Shown here in pieces: positions 41,490 to 50,700 of a stretch of 64,000 bases of DNA. The notes beneath the pieces are model-generated. The model saw nothing but the letters and a program-made list of their open reading frames with translations. It made no database searches and had not been told where the DNA came from. Source of the stretch: Paracoccus saliphilus (lineage in GTDB: Bacteria > Pseudomonadota > Alphaproteobacteria > Rhodobacterales > Rhodobacteraceae). Made by a program: the position numbers and the translations under genes. Every line of letters starts with the position of its first letter. Within the stretch, counting starts at the first letter, position 1. The stretch is taken from contig NZ_CP067140.1 in assembly GCF_028553805.1 (NCBI RefSeq), forward strand, positions 2,170,001 to 2,234,000, read 5' to 3'.

Positions 41490-43541
41490 TCACGGGACGA
41501 GGTCAAAGGAAGAAGACGGTGCCAGATCTATCCGCTCGCGCCGGAACGTGGCTCCGACCTCGAACTCTTCAGCAAAGCGGCGGCCGGACCAGACGGCCTG
41601 GAAAATGGCAGCTGGCGCCTCGCAATCACCGATACGGGAGACCGCCGGTCCGCCCGACATGTCTGAGAGTTCAGCGAAAAGGCCGCCATGCGGCTGGCGC
41701 GCTGTGACAAGCACAACCGCGTCCGTGTCAAGGATGGTTTCGACACCAGTACGGACGTCATACAACGTGGCCTTGTCGCCATCGGTGCCGTTCAAGCCGG
41801 TGTGAGTCACCATCCGCACACCCAGTCCCTGAAGACGGCGAACCGTTCGGATATTCTCCAGCGTGTTGAGGGTGAATGCTGAGATATCCGCTGCGGGTGT
41901 TACGAGCGTTACCTGCGCCCCCTCATAGGCCAGCTTTTCGGCAATCACCGCACCCATGTAATAATGGTCATCGTCATAAACGAGCACATCGCCTGGCGGC
42001 GGGCAGCGGCCGCGCATGATGTCGTCCGGCGTGTAGAGCGGCATCAGGGAAGAGAGCGGCAGAGGCCGATGTGAGGCCCGGCCAATGCCGTCCTTGCGCC
42101 AAGACGATCCGGTTGCCAGCACGACCTGATCGGCCTCGAACTCGAGGATATCCTCGGCGCTCAATTCGCTGGACAGATAAACGTCAACATTTGGCATCTT
42201 ACCGATCTGGGTCACGCGCCAGTCGCGGACCCGCAGCCATTCGCGCAGGCAGGGCAATTCAGCTTCCAGCGTCACCCGCCCTCCCAGCCGCTTTTCGCTC
42301 TCGGCCAGCGTCACTCGATAGCCGCGCTGTCCCAAGGCGCGGGCACATTCCAGCCCTGCCGGCCCTCCTCCGACGATCAGAACGGATTTCTCGGATTTCG
42401 CCGGTCCGATGCGTTCTGGGTGCCAGCCACGTCGCCATTCGTCTCCGATCGTCGGGTTCTGCGTGCATCGCAAATTCACCATCGCGAAGTGGCTGGAGAC
42501 ACAGATGTTGCAACCAATGCACTCGCGGATATCCTCATAGCGTCCTTCCTCGATTTTCTTGGGAAGGAACGGATCCGCAATCGACGGACGCGCCGCGCCG
42601 ATCATATCCAGGACGCCTCGGCGCACGAGGCTGGCCATCGTATCGGGAGAGGTAAAGCGGCCGACACCGATCACCGGCTTGGTGGTCACGCTCTTGATAC
42701 CCAGCATGAACGGCTCGTGGTCGTTTTCGGGGGCAAAGCGCGAGGTGGGGGAGTCGTCGGCCCAGGTTCCGACCACCAGGTCCCAGAGATCGGGCAGTTC
42801 GGCCAGCATCGAGATCGCCTCGATCCCCTCATCGGCGACGCGAAGGCCTTGGTCACCAAACAGCTCATCCACAATCAGGCGGACCGAGATCGCCACTCCC
42901 TCGCCGGCACCCTCGCGTGAAACCTCAATCAGCTCCTTCAGCAAGCGCACCCGGTTCGCAAGACTGCCACCATATTCATCGCTACGCTGGTTGCGCGGGG
43001 AAAGAAACTGAAAGGCGATGGTCGAGAAATTCGAATCGACATTGATGATGTCGAAGCCAGCCTTGCGGGCCCGGATGGCTGCCGCCTTCCACCAGTCCCG
43101 CAGATTGCGGATATCGCTCTTGTCCATCGCGCGAACCTGGACGGGATGATAGCCGCTGACGGGGCGGTCCATCGGCCCCAATGGCACCTCCCGGGTCAGG
43201 CGATTGCCATTGTAATTGGCAGGATAGGCCAGTTGCACCCCAGCGAGAGAGCCGTGCTCGTGAACCGCATCACACATCAGCGCGAGGGGCGGGATATCCC
43301 CGTCGTCCCACAGCATTTGCAGCACTTCCGGCATCAGGTCACCGGTGGGGTGAACAGAGCAATGTTCGGTATTTACGACCGCCCATCCGCCTTCGGCCTT
43401 GATTCCCCGCATCCTGGCATGTGCCTGCGGCCGCAGGTTGCCCATTCCGTTGCAGTGCGGTGTCTGGTAGAAACGGTTCCTGGCGATATGCGGACCGATT
43501 TTCACGGGCTCGAATAGTATATCGAAGCGGGGATCGCGCAT
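41490..43541 (-). CDS. Trimethylamine-dehydrogenase-family flavoprotein (N-demethylase-like)
   Basis: The protein has 683 residues; GGAG lies five bases before the ATG at 43541. The first ~340 residues are an FMN TIM barrel of the old yellow enzyme type (FDILFEPVKIGPHIARNRFYQ, SPRNQRSDEYGGSLANRVRLL, VIGVGRF). Four cysteines (C341, C344, C347, C359 in the C-x2-C-x2-C-x11-C pattern) bind a 4Fe-4S cluster. The C-terminal part is a two-domain ADP-binding flavin fold (VLIVGGGPAGLECARALG). Family members demethylate trimethylamine, dimethylamine, N-methylproline or oxidise histamine. The nature of the amine is open. It lies 14 bases before the aminotransferase gene and 63 after the aldehyde dehydrogenase gene. 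Confidence 0.85.
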   Translation of the reverse strand: MRDPRFDILFEPVKIGPHIARNRFYQTPHCNGMGNLRPQAHARMRGIKAEGGWAVVNTEHCSVHPTGDLMPEVLQMLWDDGDIPPLALMCDAVHEHGSLAGVQLAYPANYNGNRLTREVPLGPMDRPVSGYHPVQVRAMDKSDIRNLRDWWKAAAIRARKAGFDIINVDSNFSTIAFQFLSPRNQRSDEYGGSLANRVRLLKELIEVSREGAGEGVAISVRLIVDELFGDQGLRVADEGIEAISMLAELPDLWDLVVGTWADDSPTSRFAPENDHEPFMLGIKSVTTKPVIGVGRFTSPDTMASLVRRGVLDMIGAARPSIADPFLPKKIEEGRYEDIRECIGCNICVSSHFAMVNLRCTQNPTIGDEWRRGWHPERIGPAKSEKSVLIVGGGPAGLECARALGQRGYRVTLAESEKRLGGRVTLEAELPCLREWLRVRDWRVTQIGKMPNVDVYLSSELSAEDILEFEADQVVLATGSSWRKDGIGRASHRPLPLSSLMPLYTPDDIMRGRCPPPGDVLVYDDDHYYMGAVIAEKLAYEGAQVTLVTPAADISAFTLNTLENIRTVRRLQGLGVRMVTHTGLNGTDGDKATLYDVRTGVETILDTDAVVLVTARQPHGGLFAELSDMSGGPAVSRIGDCEAPAAIFQAVWSGRRFAEEFEVGATFRRERIDLAPSSSFDLVP

Positions 43542-43604
43542 GGCTACTCCATTGCCCCCGCCGGGCTTCGGCGGGGGAGACATAGGTGGCTGGAATGGTC
43601 AGGA

Positions 43605-45098
43605 TCAGCGCAGCTTGATCCAGGTGGTCTTCAGTTCGGTGTATTTCTCGATTGCGTGCAACGATTTGTCCCGGCCGATGCCCGACTGCTTGTAGCCCCC
43701 GAAAGGCACGGTGACGTTGCTTTCATCGAAGTTGTTAACCCAGACCGAGCCCGCCCGCAGCCGGCGCGCGGTGTTCAGCGCGGTGTTGATGTTGTCGGTC
43801 CAGACCGCTGCCGCAAGGCCGTAGATCGAATCATTGGCGATCCGCACAGCATCCTCGGGGTCCTTGAAGGTGATCGTGGCAAGGACAGGACCGAAAATTT
43901 CCTCCTGCGCGATGCGCATGTCGTTTTTAACATCATCGAACACAGTCGGTTCAACGAAGTAACCGCCGCTTTCCGTACGGACACGCTGTCCTCCAGCGAT
44001 CAGTCTGGCGCCTTCTTCCTTTCCGATGCCGATATAGCCAAGAACGCGATTCATCTGTTCTTCGGTGACGATGGCGCCCAACTTAATCGATGGATCCAAC
44101 GGGTCGCCGGGTTCGAGTGTCTTGCCTACCGCAATGACTTTTTCGATGAATTCGTCCTTGATGCTCTCCTGCACCAGAAGGCGCGATCCGGCATTGCAGA
44201 CCTCGCCCTGGTTGAAGAAGATCCCAAAGGCGGCCGCCGTCGCAGCCTCGTCCAAATTGCCGCAATCGGCCATGACGATATGCGGCGTCTTACCCCCGCA
44301 TTCCAGCGCGATGCGTTTCATATTGGATTGCGCGGAATAGCCGAGGAAGAATTTGCCCACCTGCGTCGAGCCGGTGAAGGTCACCGCATCCACGTCCATA
44401 TGCAGTCCAAGCGCTTTGCCCGCTGTTTCGCCGAACCCGGTCACCACATTTAACACGCCTTCGGGGATGCCCGCTTCCAGCGCAAGTTGACCTAGGCGAA
44501 CAGCAGAAAGCGGCGACTGTTCGGCTGGTTTCAGGATAACCGAGTTCCCAGCCGCCAGTGCTGGGCCCAGCTTCCACGACGCCATGAGAAGCGGGAAGTT
44601 CCAGGGCACCACCGCAGCAACGACACCAAGCGGCTCGCGCGTGATCATTGCGAGCACATTGTCAGGCGTCGGGGCAATCTCGTCATAGAGCTTGTCCACT
44701 GCCTCGGCATACCAGGAAATGGTATTTGCCGACCCAGGCACGTCCACCGACAGAGCATCGGAAATTGGTTTGCCCATGTCCAGCGTCTCGAGAAGCGCCA
44801 GTTCTTCCGCGTGCTCGTGCATCAATTCAGCAAAGCGTTGCAGGATCTTCTTGCGTTCGGCAGGTGCGCGACGCGACCAGCTTCCACTTTCGAAAGCGGC
44901 CCGCGCCGACCGAACCGCTGCGTCCACGTCGGCGACGTCCAGAGACGCCACTTCGGTAAGAACTTGGCCGGTCGCCGGATTGATGGTGCCGAAAGTCTTA
45001 CCCGATTGCGCATCAACCAGCTTTCCGCCGATCAAAGATTTACCAACGAACCGATGCGCCTTGGCCGCATCGTGCCATTTTGATTGATTGACCGTCAT
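43605..45098 (-). CDS. PuuC-like aldehyde dehydrogenase
   Basis: A 497-residue NAD(P)+ aldehyde dehydrogenase with VVPWNFPLLMASWK for the nucleotide, E266 in ALECGGKTP and the nucleophile C301 in NQGEVCNAGSR. The C-terminus is PFGGYKQSGIGRDKSLHAIEKYTELKTTWIKL. The KYTELKTTWI ending and length match gamma-glutamyl-gamma-aminobutyraldehyde dehydrogenase (PuuC) and related polyamine aldehyde dehydrogenases. It is first in the leftward catabolic block; the 200 bases upstream are AT-rich and carry operator-like repeats. It would oxidise the aldehyde made by the PuuB-like oxidase at 46109. Confidence 0.88.
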   Translation of the reverse strand: MTVNQSKWHDAAKAHRFVGKSLIGGKLVDAQSGKTFGTINPATGQVLTEVASLDVADVDAAVRSARAAFESGSWSRRAPAERKKILQRFAELMHEHAEELALLETLDMGKPISDALSVDVPGSANTISWYAEAVDKLYDEIAPTPDNVLAMITREPLGVVAAVVPWNFPLLMASWKLGPALAAGNSVILKPAEQSPLSAVRLGQLALEAGIPEGVLNVVTGFGETAGKALGLHMDVDAVTFTGSTQVGKFFLGYSAQSNMKRIALECGGKTPHIVMADCGNLDEAATAAAFGIFFNQGEVCNAGSRLLVQESIKDEFIEKVIAVGKTLEPGDPLDPSIKLGAIVTEEQMNRVLGYIGIGKEEGARLIAGGQRVRTESGGYFVEPTVFDDVKNDMRIAQEEIFGPVLATITFKDPEDAVRIANDSIYGLAAAVWTDNINTALNTARRLRAGSVWVNNFDESNVTVPFGGYKQSGIGRDKSLHAIEKYTELKTTWIKLR

Positions 45099-45113
45099 AT
45101 TAGTCTCACTTTT

Positions 45114-45142
45114 TGATAATAAAGATCATTAAGTGATAATAA
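45114..45142. promoter_or_regulatory. Direct repeat TGATAATAA, two copies 20 bp apart
   Basis: TGATAATAA at 45114-45122 and again at 45134-45142, spaced two helical turns apart, 15-45 bases upstream of the aldehyde dehydrogenase start. It lies in a markedly AT-rich leader and is plausible as a regulator site. Confidence 0.4.
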
Positions 45143-45191
45143 TGGCAGAGATTCGCAGTCTGTCAATCAAAAATATCCTCGTAAGCCATTG

Positions 45192-45208
45192 TATTATTTG
45201 AAATAATA
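45192..45208. promoter_or_regulatory. Perfect palindrome TATTATTT-G-AAATAATA, candidate IclR operator
   Basis: An 8-bp inverted repeat around one central base, about 95 bases upstream of the aldehyde dehydrogenase start and downstream of the iclR gene in the same orientation. IclR regulators often bind AT-rich palindromes of this length. Confidence 0.45.
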
Positions 45209-45302
45209 TTGAATATATATCATCATCCCCTAAGCGATATGCAGAGGGACGGCCATCAATTCAATTTTCTCGCCATTTACCGAGGCGAAAGAACCCAGAG
45301 TT

Positions 45303-46130
45303 TCAGCTCTGAAGCGGGAGGCTCGCTCGATGCTCGAGTAAATTTACAAGGCGGCTCGCAGAGTTCTTCAATTCAGTCTCAATCAGAGACCTCTTTCGTT
45401 CTGTCAGGGCGCTGATTGTCCCGGTGACACAGATACTGAGCTGCACGTCAAAACCCGGAACGATGATGGGAACGGCAATTCCAGCGAATCCGTCCACATC
45501 CTCACCAATGCACAAAGCTATACCAGCTTTCCGCACTTCTGCGAGTTCGGATAACAATTCCTTTCGGTCCGTTTTTGTCTGAGCAGTGAAACGCGGCAGA
45601 TCGCCCGATAGAGCGGCCTCCCTTACTTCCTTGGGCTGGAATGCCAATATCGCTTTTGCGGATGCTCCGGTATGAGGCGTAATCTCCTGTCCTGGAACAA
45701 TATAAGCGCGAAGGTGGTTGTCCGGGGCCACCATTTCGACGCTCCTTACCTTTTCCCCTCCAAAGCGCGCCATGAAGCAGGCTTCGCCCGTCTGTTCGGT
45801 CAGCTCAGACAAGATCGGTCGAGCGACTATCCGCAGCCATCCGTCACTTGCCCCAGCAAAGAGTAAACGCTCCAGCCGCGCGCCCAGCCGACAGGAGGCC
45901 GAAGGCGGCGCAGTCATCTCGACAAGACCAACTTCTGCCAGGCTCCGAATCAACCGATACGCGGTGGCCTTCGGGAGGTTGAGCATCTCTGCGATGGCCG
46001 TAGGCGAGATGCCTTCGGGAAAGCCGGAGATGACTTCCAGGGCACGGACATATCGTTCCAGTGGCTTCTCGGCCACCCTCCCCAGCTCGCCGGATTGGTG
46101 CTTCACGTTCATTTCCCCTTGGTTATCCAT
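45303..46130 (-). CDS. IclR-family transcriptional regulator
   Basis: A 275-residue regulator. The N-terminal winged helix (about 24-85) reads RYVRALEVISGFPEGISPTAIAEMLNLPKATAYRLIRSLAEVGLV. The C-terminal GAF-like effector domain (about 95-265) includes ARPILSELTEQTGEACFMA, TPHTGASAKAILAFQP, and RKAGIALCIGEDVDGFAGIAVPI. Its start overlaps the 3' end of the PuuB-like gene by 22 bases; a later ATG at 46112 would nearly remove the overlap. It is embedded between the transport/oxidase genes and the catabolic genes and most likely senses the amine or its oxidation product. Confidence 0.92.
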   Translation of the reverse strand: MDNQGEMNVKHQSGELGRVAEKPLERYVRALEVISGFPEGISPTAIAEMLNLPKATAYRLIRSLAEVGLVEMTAPPSASCRLGARLERLLFAGASDGWLRIVARPILSELTEQTGEACFMARFGGEKVRSVEMVAPDNHLRAYIVPGQEITPHTGASAKAILAFQPKEVREAALSGDLPRFTAQTKTDRKELLSELAEVRKAGIALCIGEDVDGFAGIAVPIIVPGFDVQLSICVTGTISALTERKRSLIETELKNSASRLVNLLEHRASLPLQS

Positions 46131-47476
46131 CGGTCGTGAAGGTTGAAATACTGCATCGCGAGGGGTGCGACCAACCCTGTTCCGTTGAAAAGTGGCAGTG
46201 TCGGAAATTTTTCAATGTCGAAAGCAGAACTTCCGCCGCCCTTTCCCAGGATGCGGGAGGCTAGTTTGCGCCCGAAATGCGTGCCGAGGGGCACACCGGC
46301 AAAGTTGTAGCCAAGCGCATAGTGGATACCGTCATGTATTCCCATATGCGGCATAAAATCAAACGTGCCAGCACAGAATCCGGTCCAGGATCGGCTGATC
46401 TTGACACCTTCCAAATCCGGCATGATCCTTGTCATACGCCGATAAAGGGCGGGAACGAGGGAGGTGGAAGTTGAGTTGAGTCGACCAGTCAGGCCCCCGA
46501 ATAGGATGCGTTCAGAATCCGGCGCGGACCGGATGAAATCGATCCCCATTTTTGTATCGAGATATGTCCGGCGTTTGGGCAGCACTTTGTCGATCAGTTC
46601 AGATGGCAGAATTTCCGTCGCCGTAATGAAGCCTCGGAAGGGAACCAGTCGCCTCGCGAACCATTTCAAGTTTCGAGGGGTGTAGCCATTGGTTGCAACG
46701 ATGACCTGCGTCGCAGAAATTTCTCCCCTCTCGGTCCGTACGCTCTTGCGTCCGCCGTTGGAGTCTATTGTGAGCACCGCGGCGCGCTCCAGGAAGCGCA
46801 CACCCGCCTCTTTGCCCCGTTTTAGCAAGCCGGAATGGTAGAGTCCCGGATGGATCGATCCGAGATCAGGAACGACTACACCGCCGAAATAACAATCGGA
46901 AGCCAGCTCCGAATGCAGGTCCGATTTGCTAACCACCTCATAATCAAAGCCAAGGCGGTGCTTCATCTCTTCCATGTCTTTGATCAGGTGTCGCAGGTGC
47001 GGCTCGGAATTGGCCGATATAAGCCGGCCACAGGTGCGACGATGGCATTCAATCTGCTCGCTGTTGACCAGGCTTTCGATACCCTTCAGCGCCTCGTCTA
47101 ACTCACGATAGACTCGAACCGCATACTCGGAACCGACGTGCTTATCCAGCCATCCGATTGACCTCTTCAACGTGCGTCCGAGAAAGCCTGCGTTCATGCG
47201 TGCCGCACCGCCGCCGATCTCGCCGGAGTCGACAACGATCACGTCCGCCCCTCCGCGCGCAAGAAAGAGTGCTGCCGTCAAGCCAGTGATACCGCCTCCG
47301 ACGATCGCCACGTCGGCTTTCACCGGCCCTGGCACAGAGGCCGTGACATCTTCTCCGGACGGCGGCGCGGCCATCCACCAGTAAGGCTCTTCACGGTAAT
47401 CGGGAGCGAATATACTCACGAGATTAGACCTTCCATGATGATTGAGCTGGGCAATCGCGGAGTTGGAGAAAAGCAT
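46109..47476 (-). CDS. FAD-dependent amine/amino-acid oxidase (PuuB/DadA-like)
   Basis: A DAO-family flavoprotein of 455 residues. After a ~20-residue lead, the mark APDYREEPYWWMAAPP is typical of PuuB-like gamma-glutamylputrescine oxidases. The ADP-binding fold follows: KADVAIVGGGITGLTAALFLARGGADVIVVDSGEIGGGAARMNAGFLG. The C-terminal FAD end is IHYALGYNFAGVPLGTHFGRKLASRIL. It starts five bases after the permease stop, with AGGAAAAGG upstream; a GTG at 47419 is an alternative start. It probably oxidises the imported amine to an aldehyde, releasing ammonia or a small amine, ahead of the PuuC-like dehydrogenase. Confidence 0.85.
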   Translation of the reverse strand: MLFSNSAIAQLNHHGRSNLVSIFAPDYREEPYWWMAAPPSGEDVTASVPGPVKADVAIVGGGITGLTAALFLARGGADVIVVDSGEIGGGAARMNAGFLGRTLKRSIGWLDKHVGSEYAVRVYRELDEALKGIESLVNSEQIECHRRTCGRLISANSEPHLRHLIKDMEEMKHRLGFDYEVVSKSDLHSELASDCYFGGVVVPDLGSIHPGLYHSGLLKRGKEAGVRFLERAAVLTIDSNGGRKSVRTERGEISATQVIVATNGYTPRNLKWFARRLVPFRGFITATEILPSELIDKVLPKRRTYLDTKMGIDFIRSAPDSERILFGGLTGRLNSTSTSLVPALYRRMTRIMPDLEGVKISRSWTGFCAGTFDFMPHMGIHDGIHYALGYNFAGVPLGTHFGRKLASRILGKGGGSSAFDIEKFPTLPLFNGTGLVAPLAMQYFNLHDRWITKGK

Positions 47477-47480
47477 TCCG

Positions 47481-48281
47481 TCACCTTTTCCTTGCGACAG
47501 CCAAGGCTACGAGCATCAAGAGACTGGTAATCAGGACCATGGTGACCGCAGCTGCGATGATCGTCGGATCCAGTTGCTCTCGCAGACCCGTAAACATCTG
47601 TTTGGGCAGGGTTCGCTGTCCAGGGCCGGCGATGAAAAGCACTATCACCACTTCGTCAAATGAGGTTGCAAAGGCAAAGACCGCACCCGCACCAACGCCA
47701 GGAGCAATTAGAGGCAGCATGATATCCTTAAAGGCTGCTACCTTTCCTGCACCGAGATTTGCGGCTGCCCGCATCAACGTGAAGTCGAAGCGGGTCAGCG
47801 TCGCGGTGACAGTAATAACGACAAAAGGCGTCGCCATGAGAGTGTGTGCAATTACGACCCCCATGAAGGTATAGTTCAGCCCGAGCGAGGAATAGAAGAT
47901 AAACAGGGCCAGGCCCAAAACCACTACGGGCATCAGCATCGGCGAAATGGCTAGCGCCATCACGAACCGTCGCAGAGGAAAGTTGGAATTGACCAGGCCG
48001 ATCGAGGCTAGCGTCCCCAGCGTCGTGGCCAGGAATGTCGTGGCAAGCGCGATCCCTACGCTATTTAACAGCGCGCCAATCCATATCTCCGAACCGAAGA
48101 GCGCCTTGAACCAGCGCAGCGACAGGTCCGGAAACGGGTACGTAAACCAAGGCGCCGAATTGAATGAAATCGGCAAGGCCGCCGCAAGCGGCAGTATAAG
48201 GAGCGCAAGCGAAATGCCGACGAAGAGATAGAGCGGGAAACGAATCGACAGAGGCAAGTCTGCATAGCGGCGGGTCGACAT
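47481..48281 (-). CDS. Polyamine-type ABC transporter permease (PotC/PotI-like)
   Basis: The 266-residue inner-membrane protein has six predicted helices. The EAA-type docking loop is RAAANLGAGKVAAFKDIMLPLIAPGVGAGAVFAFATSFDEVVIVLF. The start at 48281 has GGAGG six bases upstream and overlaps the stop of the partner permease (TGATG). A proline-rich N-terminal periplasmic segment (WFTYPFPDLSLRWFKALF) matches PotC/PotI proteins. It forms the channel with the protein encoded at 48281-49531. Confidence 0.9.
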   Translation of the reverse strand: MSTRRYADLPLSIRFPLYLFVGISLALLILPLAAALPISFNSAPWFTYPFPDLSLRWFKALFGSEIWIGALLNSVGIALATTFLATTLGTLASIGLVNSNFPLRRFVMALAISPMLMPVVVLGLALFIFYSSLGLNYTFMGVVIAHTLMATPFVVITVTATLTRFDFTLMRAAANLGAGKVAAFKDIMLPLIAPGVGAGAVFAFATSFDEVVIVLFIAGPGQRTLPKQMFTGLREQLDPTIIAAAVTMVLITSLLMLVALAVARKR

Positions 48282-49531
48282 CAGAACCTCCCTGAAGAAT
48301 GCGTGGAAATGTAGCGAGAGAGTGGAAGGGCGATGACGGTCGCACCCCCTATCAGGACAAGACTCAAGGCCGACGCAAGCCCCCAATTAAGCTGCTCATT
48401 CGTAAAGCGCGCGATGAAGAAGCTCACCATCTGATCGCCGGGACCACCCACAAGCGCAGGCGTGAGATAAAAACCCAGGCACAGGACGAATGTCAGGAGC
48501 GCGCCCGCGGCTATACCTGGAACTGCTTGTGGCATAAACACCGAAAAATGTGCCGCCAAAGGTGAGGCTCCCATGCTGCGCGCAGCTCGAACATGGCTTG
48601 GCGGGATGACACGCATTACGCTGATCATAGGCAGAACCGTAAAGGGAAGCTGAATCTGCACCATCGCTAACACCGTAGCAAATCGGGTATAGAGTAGGGG
48701 TGCGGGTTCGGATATCAGGCCGCTTGTCATGAGCAGATCGTTCATTACCCCATTCCTCTGAAGCACCACGATCCATGACATTGTGCGGACAAGAAGCGAG
48801 GTCCAAAACGGTAGAAGAACAAGGAATATCAGTATCTTTCCGACAAATCCCGAAGAGGTCGAGACGACGTAGGCCATGGGGTAGCCGATCAGAACCGTCA
48901 AGGCAGTAACGGCGACGCTGATGACAATGGTGCGCAGATAAATTGCAGGAAAATTGTAACTTATCTCTGAAGTGAACTGCCCGTCTGCACGGTGCTTCAC
49001 ATCCAAACCCAGGGCCCACTTGAGGTAAAACAACGAATACGAACGTGAGCCGGCATTGATCGCATTCCAAACACCGCTCTCTCCCCATGCAGAATTGCTC
49101 TCGATCACGGCTTGACGGATCTGGCCAGGCTGCTTCGCTATCAGGTCGTCCCCAGCGATACGCGCAACGTCCATGACAGCAGTCGATCCACCCTCCACTC
49201 CATATTCCATCCTTCGGGCCAAAGGCCGCAGAAGCCCCGATTTTTTTGCGATGATCAGATCGTCGACCAGCAACGCAAATGCTTGGTCGTCCGATCCGGA
49301 GGTGGCCAGATGTTCAACCGTTGCAGGCAAGGCGGCAACAATTTCCCGATCTTGAATGGCAGTCTTGATGATGATCGCAAGCGGGACCACCAGAAACATC
49401 GCCAAGAATACTATCAACGGCACTGCAGGAAGAACTGCGCCCAGCTTGCGCCGGATCATGGCCATGCGACGATTCGATTCGGCTTTTTTTGCCTGGGGCA
49501 TCGGCGATTCAGGAAGGACGGTCAGTGTCAT
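48281..49531 (-). CDS. Polyamine-type ABC transporter permease (PotB/PotH-like)
   Basis: The protein has about 416 residues (start taken at 49531, MTLTVLPESPM; upstream codons are also open and ribosome sites are weak). The first helix lies near residues 25-55. It is followed by an unusually long (~130-residue) periplasmic insert before the conserved core, which includes TIVISVAVTALTVLIGYPMAYVVS. The docking loop is AARSMGASPLAAHFSVFMPQAVPGIAAGALLTFVLCLGFYLTPALVGGP. PotB-type permeases are usually ~290 residues, so the insert is notable but is known in a subset of this family. Confidence 0.88.
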   Translation of the reverse strand: MTLTVLPESPMPQAKKAESNRRMAMIRRKLGAVLPAVPLIVFLAMFLVVPLAIIIKTAIQDREIVAALPATVEHLATSGSDDQAFALLVDDLIIAKKSGLLRPLARRMEYGVEGGSTAVMDVARIAGDDLIAKQPGQIRQAVIESNSAWGESGVWNAINAGSRSYSLFYLKWALGLDVKHRADGQFTSEISYNFPAIYLRTIVISVAVTALTVLIGYPMAYVVSTSSGFVGKILIFLVLLPFWTSLLVRTMSWIVVLQRNGVMNDLLMTSGLISEPAPLLYTRFATVLAMVQIQLPFTVLPMISVMRVIPPSHVRAARSMGASPLAAHFSVFMPQAVPGIAAGALLTFVLCLGFYLTPALVGGPGDQMVSFFIARFTNEQLNWGLASALSLVLIGGATVIALPLSRYISTHSSGRF

Positions 49532-49637
49532 GGAAGGCTCGCACATAATCGACAAGAGCTGATGACTGGATCGCAGCCACCAGGGTGTCGGAAATAGGCG
49601 ACGTTGTTGTCGCCTAAGACTTTCCAGGAAGGTTCAC

Positions 49638-50675
49638 CTATCGGGCGATCCAGGCCGAGAATTTCGCGTTCAATGCATCCCCGTTCTTCGCCCAGAACGC
49701 ACCGTCCTGCGCCAGCGCGCCCTCGCTATTCTGTGGTGCCGAAGGCAAGTTTTCCAGCGTTTCGGCATCAATCGAATCGGCCGCTGCGACAACTGTAGGA
49801 CCGTAAGCGATATATTTGGATATTTCAGCGTTGGTTGCGGGCTGGAGGGTGGTCAGGATAAAATCGCGCGCCGCATCACCATTCTTGGCACCAACCGGGA
49901 TCGTCCACATGTCGAAGCCACGAATCTGATTTGACCAGGCTATGCCCAAGTCGGCATTTTCGTTCGCGTTCACATCCGCGATCCGGCCGTTCCAGGCCAG
50001 CGCCATTGCTACCTCGCCGGACATCAGCAACTGGGCCGGTTGCGCACCGGCTTCCCACCAGACGATATCGTCCTTGATGGTGTCGAGCTTGGCAAAAGCG
50101 CGGTCCACGCCCTCCGGCGTTGACAAAACCGAATAGATCTCGGTAGGGGCCACACCATCGGCCAGAAGCGCCGCCTCCAAAGTATCTACGGGGCTTTTTC
50201 GGAAGGAGCGCTTACCTGGAAATCTGGCTGTGTCGAAAATGTCCACCAGACTCTTGGGACCGTCAGCAAAGGCGTCCTTTTTAAAGGCGAGGATCGTCGC
50301 ATAGGTGCTGGTGCCCACGGCACAATCCAACAATGCTCCTTCGACCAGATCCAACGCTTGGAAAACCTCTTCCGAGCCGATAGGCTCCAGCAGCCCCTGT
50401 TCGCAGGCAATGGCGCCCGTCTGCGGATCCACGTCCACAGCGTCCCAAACCACGTTGCCGCTGTCGACCATGGCGCGCAATTTCGCCAGTTCGCCGCTCC
50501 AGGTGTCTTGCACGATCTTCGTGCCCGTGGTTTCTGCGTAGGGTTTCATGAACGCCTTCGTCTGCGCCTCTTGCAGCGCTCCGCCCCAGGATACGACGGT
50601 CAGCTCCTGAGCGAAGACCGGGCCGGTCAGAAGGGCAATAGCCGATGCCGAAAGCAGTGCAGTTTTCATTTTCAT
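49638..50675 (-). CDS. Polyamine-type ABC transporter substrate-binding protein (PotD/PotF-like)
   Basis: A 345-residue periplasmic binding protein. The signal peptide is MKMKTALLSASAIALLTGPVFA; GGGAG lies seven bases before this ATG. The mature part begins ELTVVSWGGALQEAQTKAFMKPYAETTGTKI and has VWDAVDVDPQTGAIACEQGLLEPI and GVDRAFAKLDTIKDDIVWWEAGAQPAQLLMSGEVAMALAWNGRI, typical of family 1 spermidine/putrescine-type binders. That fold also serves other amines and aromatic-amine or opine ligands. It captures the substrate of the locus. Confidence 0.9.
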   Translation of the reverse strand: MKMKTALLSASAIALLTGPVFAQELTVVSWGGALQEAQTKAFMKPYAETTGTKIVQDTWSGELAKLRAMVDSGNVVWDAVDVDPQTGAIACEQGLLEPIGSEEVFQALDLVEGALLDCAVGTSTYATILAFKKDAFADGPKSLVDIFDTARFPGKRSFRKSPVDTLEAALLADGVAPTEIYSVLSTPEGVDRAFAKLDTIKDDIVWWEAGAQPAQLLMSGEVAMALAWNGRIADVNANENADLGIAWSNQIRGFDMWTIPVGAKNGDAARDFILTTLQPATNAEISKYIAYGPTVVAAADSIDAETLENLPSAPQNSEGALAQDGAFWAKNGDALNAKFSAWIAR

Positions 50676-50700
50676 TTCCGTTCTCCCTGTTGAATGATTC

